This document shows, piece by piece, positions 19,829 to 31,616 of a stretch of 64,000 nucleotides of DNA. Within the stretch, counting starts at the first letter, position 1; each line of letters starts with the position of its first letter. Where the stretch lies: contig NZ_RQEV01000012.1 of NCBI RefSeq assembly GCF_004771275.1, forward strand, positions 62,001-126,000, in the 5' to 3' direction. Under the pieces are notes generated by a model that saw nothing but the letters and a program-made list of their open reading frames with translations, was not told the origin of the DNA and made no database searches. The stretch is from Leptospira fluminis (GTDB taxonomy: Bacteria > Spirochaetota > Leptospiria > Leptospirales > Leptospiraceae). The position numbers and the translations under genes are program-made.

Positions 19829-20245
19829 CTAAGCCGCGGAGAGAACTTCCAAAAATTTTGCAGGGCGCTTCCTCTTCAGATCCATTAAGGTCCACTCGGT
19901 GCTTGCCTGACAGGCCAGCTTTCCGTTCGACAGAATGATTTTTTGCTCGAAGACGGCTCTTGTGGAGGAAGCGAGAATCAAATCCGATTCTATGGTAATT
20001 TCCTCCGGATAGGATATCTCTTTTAGAAATTTCAGATTCAAATTTAAGATCACGGGACCGAAACCCTTATCCGCGAATTCCTCCATAGGGGCTCCCCAAG
20101 CCCTCATCGCCCTCATTCTTGCCTCATCCAGATAGCCTTGGTAGTTTTTATTGTTCACATGACGGTTTGAGTCCAGCTCGTCCCACCGCACGTTTAAGGA
20201 ATATTTATGACCTTCCCTGATCTTTTGTGCCTGTACAGTTTCCAT
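19829..20245 (-). CDS. Acyl-CoA thioesterase, 4HBT hotdog fold
   Basis: A small hotdog-fold thioesterase of the YbgC/4-hydroxybenzoyl-CoA thioesterase type. The catalytic region reads NVRWDELDSNRHVNNKNY, matching the family D-x-D/N-x-x-x-H-V-N-N pattern, near residues 18-35. A later strand reads STRAVFEQKI. Length is 138 residues. It lies 4 bp downstream of a TetR regulator gene on the same strand and must share its transcript, so it is probably controlled by that regulator and hydrolyses a fatty or branched acyl-CoA. The exact substrate cannot be inferred. Confidence 0.85.
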   Translation of the reverse strand: METVQAQKIREGHKYSLNVRWDELDSNRHVNNKNYQGYLDEARMRAMRAWGAPMEEFADKGFGPVILNLNLKFLKEISYPEEITIESDLILASSTRAVFEQKIILSNGKLACQASTEWTLMDLKRKRPAKFLEVLSAA

Positions 20246-20249
20246 ATCC

Positions 20250-20855
20250 TTATTCCTTATGCTCCAATAGCTGTATTAGATATTTATAAAAATTCTCCGC
20301 CGGTTCTAAGGATCCGGTGGCTCTTCCCACAAGCAGTGATCCTCTCCAGGCAGATTCTAAAAATAAGGCAAATTCCCTGTTTGATCCGGAAATATTCAAA
20401 TTTTTGAATGCTCTCGCTTTTTGGATCACCGAGGCCAATTGATCCAAGGCGGAATCGAAATGGTCCTTTAGGGTTTTTCGGAGGGAAGTTTCCGAATGAC
20501 CTAGTTCCTGCCCGAACACGTTTACGAGACAAGAGACGCCTTCTTTCAGTAATTTTTTCTCCAATCGAATTCTTTCTTTGTAGAGATTCAAAAGAGAAGA
20601 GACCGGATCCTCCTCGGTTTTCCGGAGGATGCGATCGTTCCATAAAATCGCATTTTCTGAATAATATTCCAAAGCCTCCGAAGCGAAATCCTGTTTGGTC
20701 GGAAAATAATTATAAAAGGAAGCCTTAGGAATTTCGGCTTCGTCCGCAATTTCCTGAATTCCTGTGGAGGAATATCCGAATCTGCGAAATCGATCGATCC
20801 CCTTGAGGATGAGAGTATTTCTTTTCTTCTTGGCTGATTCGGCGCTGATTCTCAT
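20250..20855 (-). CDS. TetR/AcrR-family transcriptional regulator
   Basis: A 201-residue regulator with an N-terminal TetR helix-turn-helix (about residues 12-57): ILKGIDRFRRFGYSSTGIQEIAD, then EIPKASFYNYFPTKQDFASEAL. The C-terminal ligand domain is helical and divergent, as usual in the family. It is the first gene of a two-gene operon with an acyl-CoA thioesterase, so its ligand may be an acyl-CoA or fatty acid. A near-perfect palindrome 6 bp upstream of its start is the expected autoregulatory operator. Confidence 0.9.
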   Translation of the reverse strand: MRISAESAKKKRNTLILKGIDRFRRFGYSSTGIQEIADEAEIPKASFYNYFPTKQDFASEALEYYSENAILWNDRILRKTEEDPVSSLLNLYKERIRLEKKLLKEGVSCLVNVFGQELGHSETSLRKTLKDHFDSALDQLASVIQKARAFKNLNISGSNREFALFLESAWRGSLLVGRATGSLEPAENFYKYLIQLLEHKE

Positions 20856-20861
20856 GTGAAA

Positions 20862-20887
20862 TTAATATGACCAAGCGGTCGTATTAA
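20862..20887. promoter_or_regulatory. Palindromic operator of the TetR regulator
   Basis: Left arm TTAATATGACC and right arm GGTCGTATTAA flank the 4-base centre AAGC. The arms match at 10 of 11 positions, and the core GACC-N4-GGTC resembles known TetR-family sites. The palindrome begins 6 bp upstream of the tetR start and lies 83 bp upstream of the rightward gene at 20971, so it may control both directions. Confidence 0.75.
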
Positions 20888-20970
20888 TCAAGTCTTTTTT
20901 ATGAAATTTTGAACGCTTGTTTTACGGTTGAAATCGTCACGTTCCCTGTTAGAATCTGTCAGGATTACCG

Positions 20971-21663
20971 ATGATTCATAAGGAAATCGACGAAAACAGA
21001 ACTCGAGAAGAGAAGATCCTGAGCCTAAACCGGTTTTTGGAAGGACATCCGGAACTGGAAATTCAGGATTTTTATAAATGGCTGTATTTCGGAGAATTCG
21101 GAGAGATCGTGTTACAGGAGTTCTTCGGAGAAAAGAAGAATGCACCTGCGCTCCATTCCATGCTGGAAGATCTGAACGCGGACGCCGACTTGGAAAAAGT
21201 TCCGGAAACGGTTTGGGAACCCCTGGGTTTCAGCCAGAGATATCTGATGGTCTATCTGTCTCCGTACGTAAAGCTGGAATATCCTCTGATGAGGATCGTC
21301 AACCTGATGCAAAGATCCTCCGCTTTCCAAGGATATCGTATGCGGTTCAAGCTGGATTGGATTCTGTTAAAAGACGAGATCGTTTCCAGGAACACCGCTT
21401 TTTCCAAACAGGAATTCGTAAACTTCGAGGACAGGATCCAATTTCACCAACTTCCCGAATTGGATTTCACCGATTTGTTCAAGTCCCGCTATCCTGCCTC
21501 CTACAGAATCGTCGCTTCCAAACTGTTTTTCGAGTATTTTCCGGAATTCGCTCAGGAACCCAAAGGATTTCGCTTAATGGACGATATTCCTTTGTCGGAT
21601 CATAACGTAAAAAATGAGGATGCGGAAATGATCTATCCTCGTTGGGAAGGGGAGGCACTTTGA
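20971..21663 (+). CDS. Conserved hypothetical protein
   Basis: I do not recognise a family. The 230-residue protein is soluble, acidic and rich in Phe/Leu/Glu, without signal peptide or membrane segment. It has a helical N-terminus (REEKILSLNRFLEGHPELEIQDFYKWLYFGEFGE) and a C-terminal stretch SDHNVKNEDAEMIYPRW. Codon use looks like that of its neighbours. It starts with ATG at 20971, divergent from the tetR operon, and its stop overlaps the start of the downstream transporter gene (TTGA). The co-translated transporter is the only clue to function. Confidence 0.75.
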   Translation: MIHKEIDENRTREEKILSLNRFLEGHPELEIQDFYKWLYFGEFGEIVLQEFFGEKKNAPALHSMLEDLNADADLEKVPETVWEPLGFSQRYLMVYLSPYVKLEYPLMRIVNLMQRSSAFQGYRMRFKLDWILLKDEIVSRNTAFSKQEFVNFEDRIQFHQLPELDFTDLFKSRYPASYRIVASKLFFEYFPEFAQEPKGFRLMDDIPLSDHNVKNEDAEMIYPRWEGEAL

Positions 21664-22730
21664 GCGAACCGAGTGATAAACGGATTCCAGCTTTCATAGA
21701 AAATTTTTTTCATTTTCTTCATCGTCATTTTTTCTATTTCATCATCGCCTCCTATATTTTGGGCGGTTTTTTCCCGCAATTCGGATTGGCGATCCGTGAC
21801 ACGGATTTCGGTACTTTCCGTTTTTGGGGCGGGGAAGGTATTAAAGTTTCCTTATCTTTACTTTTGCTCTCCCTTCTGCTTTTCAATGCGGGTTTGGGAA
21901 TCCAGAAATCGGAACTTTTGAATCTGTTCAAAAATCCTAGACTTCTACTGATCGGATTAACGGCTAACCTTTCCATACCGATCGCATTCACGTTCGTCGT
22001 CTCCTACTTGATGGTGCTGTGGCACAATCCCGACGAGGTGCAGAATATTCTCGTAGGTTTGGCTTTGATCGCCTCCATGCCTATCGCCGCCTCGTCCACC
22101 GCTTGGGCGCAGAAATCCAACGGCAATCTGGCCTTGAGTCTAGGACTAGTCGTCTTTTCCACCGTCTTAAGTCCGCTGACGACTCCGATCGGTCTGCATT
22201 CCGTGGGCTTTATCACCACCGGGGAATATTCGGAGCGTTTGCACGAAATCGCCGAAAACGGGATCGGGGCGTTTTTGTTTCTGTCGGTATTGTTGCCGAC
22301 CTTGGCGGGGATCGGGCTTCATTTTTTAATGAAGAGAAAATATATAGAAGGCGCCAAAAAGCCGATCAAGGACGCGAACCTGCTGAATCTACTCGTTTTA
22401 AATTATTCGAATGCTTCCGTGGTTTTACCGGGGGTGTTTTCGGAACCCGATTGGGATTTTTTATTCGTGATTCTGGTCATTACGGGAAGTCTCTGCGCTT
22501 TCGCTTTTTTTACAGGTTTCGTTCTTGCCCGGATTTTGAAAAGTTCGGGAGAGGAGAGGTCCTCCTTGGTTTTCGGCTTGGGTATGAACAACAATGGGAC
22601 CGGATTGGTTTTGGCTTCTCTTAGCCTAGCCGGTTATCCGTCGGTAATGCTCCCGATCATTTTCTATAATCTAGTGCAGCATATCGTCGCCGGTTATGTG
22701 GATCGGAAGTTGTCTCCGGATCGGTTTTAA
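21660..22730 (+). CDS. Bile acid:sodium symporter-family (BASS) transporter
   Basis: A membrane protein of about ten helices resembling the bile acid:Na+ symporter superfamily. Supporting stretches are FNAGLGIQKSELLNLFKNPRLLLIGL, GLALIASMPIAASSTAWAQKSNGNLALSL (crossover helix region) and FGLGMNNNGTGLVLASL (second crossover). TTG at 21660 is chosen as start because it is preceded by GGGGAGG at 21649-21655 and forms a TTGA overlap with the preceding stop; a TTG at 21642 is also in frame. Length is 356 residues. Substrate unknown; family members carry organic anions such as bile acids or 2-oxo acids. Confidence 0.8.
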   Translation: MSEPSDKRIPAFIENFFHFLHRHFFYFIIASYILGGFFPQFGLAIRDTDFGTFRFWGGEGIKVSLSLLLLSLLLFNAGLGIQKSELLNLFKNPRLLLIGLTANLSIPIAFTFVVSYLMVLWHNPDEVQNILVGLALIASMPIAASSTAWAQKSNGNLALSLGLVVFSTVLSPLTTPIGLHSVGFITTGEYSERLHEIAENGIGAFLFLSVLLPTLAGIGLHFLMKRKYIEGAKKPIKDANLLNLLVLNYSNASVVLPGVFSEPDWDFLFVILVITGSLCAFAFFTGFVLARILKSSGEERSSLVFGLGMNNNGTGLVLASLSLAGYPSVMLPIIFYNLVQHIVAGYVDRKLSPDRF

Positions 22731-22785
22731 GGCTTTACAATTCATTCTTAAACCGGTATACTTCGAAAAAAAGGAACTTCGCAGA

Positions 22786-22998
22786 ATGTTACAGGAAATA
22801 AACGCATCCGGAAGCAATAACCGGGCCGCCCGACAGTTTTCTCAGTCGGAATTCACGATCCGAAATATGCCGGATCGTCTCCATCCGCTTACCAATCTGG
22901 ACAATGTGGTTACCGGTCCTAAGAGTATCGCTCAGGTCGGGGTAAACACGGACGACCAGGCTCTCCGTAGGGGCTATCTGATCGATCTGAACGCCTAG
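22786..22998 (+). CDS. Small hypothetical protein, 70 aa
   Basis: A short frame with ATG at 22786 and AAGGA at 22771-22775 upstream. It encodes a polar 70-residue protein (starts MLQEINASGSNNRAARQ, ends RRGYLIDLNA) without membrane segment or cysteine. I know no family. Its codon use resembles the neighbours, and it fills an otherwise empty gap, which supports it being real. It lies 55 bp after the BASS transporter gene on the same strand. Confidence 0.5.
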   Translation: MLQEINASGSNNRAARQFSQSEFTIRNMPDRLHPLTNLDNVVTGPKSIAQVGVNTDDQALRRGYLIDLNA

Positions 22999-23105
22999 CT
23001 TTTTCTCTAAATCTCTCGGAACCCCGTCGGAGTTCCGGATTGAAGGGAATTGAAAATTTCTCCGCAAATTCTGAAAGCCCTATCGGTAGCTTATTCGGGG
23101 TCGCC

Positions 23106-23798
23106 ATGAAAAATCTTCTCTTCCCTTGTTTCGCTCTGCTTCTTTCCTTCGGTTGTCACTCTCTAAGGCCCTCGGCTTCTCCCGTTCCGATGACTCCAAA
23201 CTCGGTCTTCCAGTACGGACGTCTGGATTCCGATGTCCTGATCGCTACGAACGAGAACCTGACCGTTCTTGGAATCAATCGGGAGAATCTGAATTTTATC
23301 GTGGTCTTGGACGGAAAGATCCTGAATTTTCGCGACTTTCGGGGGCAATACGTATTCAGCGCGGAAGACAAGGCCACCCAGTTCGTCTTTACCAAGAAGA
23401 GCGAATTCCTGACGGAAAAGGGGATGAGACATTCGACTAAGCTGGTCCTAGGATTCCATTATCTCTGGGAAAAAGAGTACCAGGAAAAGAACGGTCTTCT
23501 GTACCAGATCGATCCGTTTTATGTGGTCTTAAAAACTTCAGGAAAGGATTCTCTGATCCATCGGTTCGAAATCCCGCCGGATCTGCAAACGAACGGGGAT
23601 AAATCCGTTTACGTTTCCTTGGCGGGCACCTTGGTCGAACAAGATACCGTTTTGACGGTCATCAATCCGGTATTGAAAATCAATAATTACAAAGATAGAG
23701 AAAGCAATCTATCCCGGACGTTAAATAGCCTGCAGTTCCAAAAAGAGAAAGTGAATTTGGAGTCCCTGCGAAATTACATTCTTTCCAAAAATCTTTGA
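23106..23798 (+). CDS. Putative lipoprotein
   Basis: A 230-residue exported protein with a lipoprotein signal peptide: MKNLLFPCFALLLSFGCHS, with the lipobox LSFG-C putting the modified cysteine at residue 17. The spirochaetal lipobox is permissive, and this one fits it. The mature part is mixed alpha/beta with no recognised domain. The frame is open back to 23040, but the ATG at 23106 gives a proper signal peptide. A perfect 10-bp hairpin starts at its stop codon. Function unknown. Confidence 0.75.
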   Translation: MKNLLFPCFALLLSFGCHSLRPSASPVPMTPNSVFQYGRLDSDVLIATNENLTVLGINRENLNFIVVLDGKILNFRDFRGQYVFSAEDKATQFVFTKKSEFLTEKGMRHSTKLVLGFHYLWEKEYQEKNGLLYQIDPFYVVLKTSGKDSLIHRFEIPPDLQTNGDKSVYVSLAGTLVEQDTVLTVINPVLKINNYKDRESNLSRTLNSLQFQKEKVNLESLRNYILSKNL

Positions 23799-23819
23799 AT
23801 CCGATCGTGGATCGGATTC
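23797..23819 (+). terminator. Perfect hairpin at the lipoprotein stop codon
   Basis: GAATCCGATC, loop GTG, GATCGGATTC: a 10-bp perfect stem that starts inside the TGA stop. There is no T run on the plus strand (CCGCC follows). It is probably a transcript 3' end or stabilising structure, and a non-canonical terminator if it is one. Confidence 0.45.
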
Positions 23820-23908
23820 CCGCCATAGATGCGCCTTCATCTCCTCTATAGAAATTGGATTTGAATCGTCCGGTCACTTGACCATTTTGGCATAAGGAGT
23901 CTTACGAT

Positions 23909-24817
23909 TTGAATCCTAACGCAACAGCCTCCGTCAGATTTTTCGTTTTGCTTGTGATCTCCATGATTTCCTGGGGATTTGCTTGGCCTTCCGCAAAGGT
24001 TATCGTGGGAACACTGCATCCGAACGTGATCATCTTCTGGCGTTTTTTGGCGACCGCTCTTTCCGTCGTTCCGATCCTTCTTTGGAAAAAGGAATCCGTA
24101 AGCTTACCGGACAAGAGGACGACCTTGCTGGTATTTGTCGGAGCGATCTTGTATACGATCTACAACCAATTCTTTCTTCTAGGATTGAATAGCGGTTTTG
24201 CCGGAGCGGGAGGCGTACTCGTAACCACGATCAATCCGATTTTCACGTATCTTCTTGTTCATCTGGTGCAAAGGCAGATTCCTAGCCGAAAGGACTTTTT
24301 CGGTCTAGCTCTGGGGCTTGTCGGCGGATTAGTACTATTACATATATGGGATAAATCCTCGGAAGGAATTTTACAATCCGGGAATATTTTCTTTTTATTA
24401 TGCGCTTTCAGTTGGGCTTTCCTAAGTCTGAATAGTCATAGCGCCGGACAGAAAATATCCCCCTTGGTCTACAGCTTCTATGTCTTTGCGATAGGGGCGG
24501 TTTTCGATTTTCTTTTGGCGATACCGTACGGGATCGAACTCGCTTTTACGCAAGGAATCGAGTTCTGGAGTCAGATTCTATATCTTTCCGTCGTTTCCAC
24601 CACGTTCGGAACCACGGTGTATTTCTATGCGGCGAGTCGACTCGGTTCCCGCATCGCGAGTTCGTTCATCTTTTTGGTTCCGGTAACCGCCGTTTTGGGA
24701 AGTTGGATGTTTTTAGGGGAAATCCCGAATCTTGCCACTCTTACCGGAGGAACCTTAGCGATATTGGCCGTACTGATTTTGAATCGGACAAAAAAGGAAA
24801 AAGTCCTGCCCGATTAA
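23909..24817 (+). CDS. EamA/DMT-family transporter
   Basis: A ten-helix drug/metabolite transporter made of two EamA repeats. Repeat 1 opens with FFVLLVISMISWGFAWPSAKV and includes NVIIFWRFLATALSVVPI. Repeat 2 opens with LLCAFSWAFLSLNSH and contains PVTAVLGSWMFLGEIP, the usual end of the second repeat. Length is 302 residues, the family norm. TTG at 23909 is preceded by AAGGAG at 23894-23899, which fixes the start. Substrate cannot be inferred. It converges on a small leftward gene; the 19-bp gap carries a TCTTG/CAAGA pairing. Confidence 0.88.
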   Translation: MNPNATASVRFFVLLVISMISWGFAWPSAKVIVGTLHPNVIIFWRFLATALSVVPILLWKKESVSLPDKRTTLLVFVGAILYTIYNQFFLLGLNSGFAGAGGVLVTTINPIFTYLLVHLVQRQIPSRKDFFGLALGLVGGLVLLHIWDKSSEGILQSGNIFFLLCAFSWAFLSLNSHSAGQKISPLVYSFYVFAIGAVFDFLLAIPYGIELAFTQGIEFWSQILYLSVVSTTFGTTVYFYAASRLGSRIASSFIFLVPVTAVLGSWMFLGEIPNLATLTGGTLAILAVLILNRTKKEKVLPD

Positions 24818-24836
24818 CTCTTGTTCGGAGCAAGAC

Positions 24837-25058
24837 TCATCCCCATCTAGCCCGGCAATACTGGCTTCCGATTTTCGCGATCTGAAATCCTTCCGAATAT
24901 TCCACGATCATTCTGGATTCCTTTAGGTCCTCCAGAATGGGGCGAAGTCTCCGTTCCGATTCCGAAACCTTCAGCTCCAAATCCCTCATGGTGAGAAATC
25001 CCCCGTCTTGGGTGGAAGCAAAGATGTCCTGAAGAATCTGTGTGGATAGTCCGTCCAT
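24837..25058 (-). CDS. Small winged-helix-like protein, 73 aa
   Basis: A 73-residue protein with a helix-rich first part (STQILQDIFASTQDG), a likely recognition segment (LTMRDLELKVSESERRLRPILEDLKES) and a beta wing (RMIVEYSEGFQIAK). This layout resembles a minimal winged helix, but I cannot assign a family. Its ATG overlaps the stop of the SrkA-like kinase gene as ATGA, so the two are translationally coupled. Such coupling suggests that it acts with the kinase or regulates the same process. Confidence 0.6.
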   Translation of the reverse strand: MDGLSTQILQDIFASTQDGGFLTMRDLELKVSESERRLRPILEDLKESRMIVEYSEGFQIAKIGSQYCRARWG

Positions 25059-26104
25059 CAGTTCAGATCCCAGAAAAAGTCTTTGTTGGTAAGTTCTTCG
25101 GATTCCGAAGCCGAATTCCGTTCCTGGACATTCGTTTCCTCAACGTACAGTCCGAAGGCTAGGCGTTCCAGATCCGTGGTTTCCCGTTCCCAATATTCCT
25201 CCGTCCCGAAATGAGGAAACGCGTTCGGAAAGGAAGGATCCTCCCACCGTTTCGCGATCCAAGCGGAGTAATGGATAAATCTGAGTCCCCGCAAAGGTTC
25301 CACCAAGGAAAACCACCGATCGGAAAATTCCCGGAATTCCCGATATCCGGCTAGAAATAATTCCCGTTCATAATCCGCACGGGAATCTCCGAAAGGCAGG
25401 AGCATCCAGAAATCCTGCACTGCGGGACCGGTCACGAAATCGTCGAAATCGATGAAGCAAAAGCCTTCTTCCGTACGGATCAAGTTTCCTTTGTGACAAT
25501 CCCCATGGATCCGATGGAAGGGAACATCCCGGGAATTTTCCGAAAAGGATAGGAATACTTTCCTCGCGGCATCCTCGTATCTCTTGCGCAAAGGCTTAGG
25601 AAGGAATTCCTTTTCCAACAGAAATCGGAGAGGATCCTCGCCGAAATTCCGAACGGTGAGTTCCAGCCTATTTTTCGCTCCGACAGAGGCGCCTATATTA
25701 TGAATTCTTGCTACAAGTCTTCCTAATATAGGCAAGGAGATCTCGTCCAATTCCTCCACTAACCGACCTCTCTGCGCGGGCCAAAGAGCGTAATACATGC
25801 CTAAGATTTCCCGTATCGTCGCCCCTCCTTCCAATGCCATGGGTGCGATCACCGGAATTTCCGCTCGGGCCAATTCCAGCAGAAAGGAATGTTCTTCCGA
25901 AATTTGTTGCAAAGTCCACCTGCCCGGCCGGTAGAATTTGACGATCAAGTGACCGCCTTCCTCTAATCCCACGTCATAGACTCTGTTTTCCAGACTGTTT
26001 AAGGCCAAGCAGTGTCCGGAAACGGAATGCCCGGCATCTTCCACCGCGCTTAATACGGAGTCTATACCCAACCGATTGTAAAATTCCGTTTCTCCGGGTT
26101 CCAT
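25058..26104 (-). CDS. srkA: SrkA/YihE-type stress-response protein kinase
   Basis: A Ser/Thr kinase of the aminoglycoside-phosphotransferase fold. Family landmarks match E. coli SrkA in order: LNSLENRVYDVGLEEGGHLIVKFYRPGRWT (ATP-binding lysine in IVKFYRP), EEHSFLLELARAEIPVIAPM, the catalytic loop RIHGDCHKGNLI and the metal-binding IDFDDF followed by GPAVQDFWMLL. At 348 residues it is slightly longer than E. coli SrkA, with a short acidic C-terminal tail. SrkA homologues limit toxin-mediated and oxidative death. It lies 1 bp downstream of the DUF115 gene and overlaps the small winged-helix gene by ATGA. Confidence 0.87.
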   Translation of the reverse strand: MEPGETEFYNRLGIDSVLSAVEDAGHSVSGHCLALNSLENRVYDVGLEEGGHLIVKFYRPGRWTLQQISEEHSFLLELARAEIPVIAPMALEGGATIREILGMYYALWPAQRGRLVEELDEISLPILGRLVARIHNIGASVGAKNRLELTVRNFGEDPLRFLLEKEFLPKPLRKRYEDAARKVFLSFSENSRDVPFHRIHGDCHKGNLIRTEEGFCFIDFDDFVTGPAVQDFWMLLPFGDSRADYERELFLAGYREFREFSDRWFSLVEPLRGLRFIHYSAWIAKRWEDPSFPNAFPHFGTEEYWERETTDLERLAFGLYVEETNVQERNSASESEELTNKDFFWDLN

Positions 26105-26105
26105 C

Positions 26106-27935
26106 TTACTGGTCCGATCCGGCCAAAAGTTTTCTTTTTAGACCGGAGAATTCCTTTAGAATCGCTCCGAGAAAAAGCTGCGATTTACGGGATTCCTCCA
26201 GTGTGTCCTTGTGCCTTAGGATATAGACTTCGGTTTTCCGGATCAAGTATCGCAAATCTTCCCAAGTTCCTAGAGTTTCCCGGAAGAGAGCCGTCAGGTT
26301 TTCGTAAGAGTCCCGTTTTCTCTCCGGAGAAGAAAACTTGGATCGTATCGATTCTATCGTGGAGAGCAATTCCTTCCTGAACCGCCCAGGGGAACCCGGC
26401 AGAGTTTCGTTCAGTGTTTCCGGTTTCCAGGCGGGAAATTCTTTCCAGAATTTTCCGTGCTCGGGAAATCCGGAAAGGATGGAATTCGCTTCTTCCGGTC
26501 CTATATTGTTCACGTTTTCGATTTTAGCTCCTTGCGTATTCACGTTGTAAACAGGAAAATCCAGGGATTTAGCGGATTCTTCGAACCAATGGCGGTACAG
26601 ATCCAGAACGTAATCGGTCAGAACCTCTCCTCCGGTTACCGAGGGGACGTATCTCGTATCCCGTTTTCGAACGACCGCTTCGTTGATCTTTTCCAGGCTG
26701 GTTTTACGATTCAATAGTGTGAGCCATTTTTCGTTGTGATGTGTCCCCGTGGAATGGATTTCTCTTCCCGAGTAGGCCAGATCCTGTCCGACCAAAAAGC
26801 AGGGCTTGCATCCCAGCCCTCTCAGCAGATCGAAGGCGGTGGTCGCTACGCTTCCTCCCGACTGTACGTCTCCGATCTGACCGAGTAGCGCCTCCGCGCT
26901 CCTACTTCCGGCTGTGGCTTCCCGTTTGAGTTCTCCGGAGGCATCCACGAGATATTTCGCGGTGACGCTATGCACCACGGAACGAAATTTCAAATTTCTT
27001 AATATAGGAGGAGAGCTTACCAGATCCGCGAAAAGGGGGATCGCTTCCGAATTCTCGCCTAAAAAGTGGAATACGGAATGCGTCTGCGCGTCCAAGGTCA
27101 TGACCCCGTCCGGTACGATTCCGTGCTTTAATAAAACCTTCAAAGATGTATCGCAGGAAAGGATAAAAACCTTATTTTGTACCGAGCGGATCCATTCACA
27201 TTGACGGCGGAGGTTGGGGCCGGCTGATACGAGAAGAGAAGGAACTCCTTCGAAGCGGTTCTTGAGGGATTCGATCCTCGTCTTCGGATTGGGTGGAGAA
27301 AGAAAGTTTGCGGTGTTCACGAGAGAATTCTTTACCCAGATCCGTTCGAATTCGAACTTGGTTAAGAGGTCGCTCATCTTGGAGGAAAGAATCTTACGGA
27401 GTCTCGTTTCTACTTCGGCATAATACGTCTCGCTTCCGGAAACGCTCGCCGCATTCCTGACGATCCGAATTCCGGAAACCCTTTCCACAGGAAGGGATTC
27501 CAAATAATTCCAAAGAATGGGGAGGGAACCTTCTCCCAAAAATAAGTGACGACCCGGAATATCCATCACCGGCTCCAGCCAATCCTTCCAAAGAGGGAAG
27601 AGGAGTTCTTTTTCGTTGTCGATTAACAGAAGGATCTGCCCCGGTTCCATTTTCAGATGCGTTTCCAGAATCAGGTGCGGGTTTCCCAAGCCTATAACCG
27701 CGACAAGATCCGTAGGAACGATTTTCACCTTTTCCAATTGCCGGACCGCTTGGGTGCGCGGAGAGACCGCACTGGCCAAGGCTCTTTCGTTTCGGGAAAG
27801 AAAAACTTCCCCTTTCGTTTTCGCTTCTTGCAGACGGAACGGGGAAGAGCTCGCTTCCGGTTCTCGGAAATAGAGCGCTAGGTAAGGTTTTTTCCCGAAT
27901 ATTTCTCTTGTTTTTTCCGGGAGATCGTGAGACAT
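26106..27935 (-). CDS. DUF115 / MptE-like protein (motility accessory factor type)
   Basis: A 609-residue protein whose middle part (about 230-480) matches the DUF115 or MptE-like fold seen in motility accessory factors. Visible stretches are [50 protein letters not shown] and [19 protein letters not shown]. Such proteins are linked to flagellin glycosylation with nonulosonic acids, or to a pterin pyrophosphokinase fold; which applies here is unknown. The frame is open to 27986. The ATG at 27935 is preferred because AGGA lies 8 bp upstream of it. The C-terminal 110 residues are helical. Divergent from smc. Confidence 0.7.
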   Translation of the reverse strand: MSHDLPEKTREIFGKKPYLALYFREPEASSSPFRLQEAKTKGEVFLSRNERALASAVSPRTQAVRQLEKVKIVPTDLVAVIGLGNPHLILETHLKMEPGQILLLIDNEKELLFPLWKDWLEPVMDIPGRHLFLGEGSLPILWNYLESLPVERVSGIRIVRNAASVSGSETYYAEVETRLRKILSSKMSDLLTKFEFERIWVKNSLVNTANFLSPPNPKTRIESLKNRFEGVPSLLVSAGPNLRRQCEWIRSVQNKVFILSCDTSLKVLLKHGIVPDGVMTLDAQTHSVFHFLGENSEAIPLFADLVSSPPILRNLKFRSVVHSVTAKYLVDASGELKREATAGSRSAEALLGQIGDVQSGGSVATTAFDLLRGLGCKPCFLVGQDLAYSGREIHSTGTHHNEKWLTLLNRKTSLEKINEAVVRKRDTRYVPSVTGGEVLTDYVLDLYRHWFEESAKSLDFPVYNVNTQGAKIENVNNIGPEEANSILSGFPEHGKFWKEFPAWKPETLNETLPGSPGRFRKELLSTIESIRSKFSSPERKRDSYENLTALFRETLGTWEDLRYLIRKTEVYILRHKDTLEESRKSQLFLGAILKEFSGLKRKLLAGSDQ

Positions 27936-28010
27936 AATATTCCTAGGCATTCCAGAGTCTGCCCGATTCTGGTCACTTGCAATCAATTTCCCGAAGAAAC
28001 AAAAAAAACC

Positions 28011-30794
<2,784 letters not shown>

Positions 30795-30800
30795 TTTTTG

Positions 30801-31616
30801 ATGCAGCCGAAATCCGACGAACTTGTCATCGCGGGGAGGTCCTTTCGCTCCAGGCTTTTTCTGGGAACGGGAAAATTCTCCTCCGGACGGGCGATGGAGG
30901 AAGCCATACTTTCCTCCGAAACCGAAGTCGTAACCGTCGCTCTGAGAAGGGTGGATCTGGAATCGGCTTCCGACGATATCCTTTCCCATATCGATAGAAA
31001 GAAAGTCCTACTTCTTCCCAATACTAGCGGAGCGAGAAACGCCGAGGAGGCGGTACGATTGGCCCGCCTAGCGAGAGAGTTGGGTGCCGGGAATTGGGTT
31101 AAGTTGGAAGTTACGCCGGATCCGGTTTATCTTTTGCCCGATCCGATCGAAACCTTGAAGGCGGCGGAAATTCTCGTAAAGGACGGCTTTATCGTATTGC
31201 CTTATATCAATGCGGATCCTATCCTTTGCAAACATCTGGAGGAGGCGGGTTGCGCGACCGTCATGCCCTTAGGTTCTCCGATCGGAACGAACCAAGGGAT
31301 TAAGACCCTTGCCAATCTGGAAATCATCATCGAGCAATCCAGGGTTCCTGTCGTCGTGGACGCAGGATTGGGAGAACCTTCCCACGCCGCACAAGCAATG
31401 GAGCTGGGTGCGGATGCCGTCCTGGTAAACACCGCAATCGCCATCGCAAAAGACCCGGGAAAGATCGGACTCGCATTCCGGCTCGCCACGGAAGCGGGAA
31501 GGATCTCTCATCTGTACGGATCCGGTAGAGCGGCGGTGCGGAAAACCGCTACCGCTTCCAGCCCTTTGACCGGATTTTTAGAAGAAGAAAATCGTAATGT
31601 ACACGGAACTTTTTGA
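30801..31616 (+). CDS. thiG: Thiazole synthase ThiG
   Basis: ThiG joins 1-deoxyxylulose 5-phosphate, dehydroglycine and ThiS-bound sulfur to form the thiazole of thiamine. It is a TIM-barrel protein. Family stretches include [14 protein letters not shown], the Schiff-base lysine in [10 protein letters not shown] (near residue 100), [16 protein letters not shown] and [30 protein letters not shown]. Length 271 is normal. ATG at 30801 is used; a TTG directly before it is possible. It follows smc by 6 bp and overlaps thiH by 20 bp. No thiS, thiF or TPP riboswitch is seen nearby. Confidence 0.95.
   Translation: MQPKSDELVIAGRSFRSRLFLGTGKFSSGRAMEEAILSSETEVVTVALRRVDLESASDDILSHIDRKKVLLLPNTSGARNAEEAVRLARLARELGAGNWVKLEVTPDPVYLLPDPIETLKAAEILVKDGFIVLPYINADPILCKHLEEAGCATVMPLGSPIGTNQGIKTLANLEIIIEQSRVPVVVDAGLGEPSHAAQAMELGADAVLVNTAIAIAKDPGKIGLAFRLATEAGRISHLYGSGRAAVRKTATASSPLTGFLEEENRNVHGTF

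Noticed and set aside
30795..30800. TPP riboswitch upstream of thiG
   Set aside because: Only 6 bp separate smc and thiG, which is far too short for any riboswitch.
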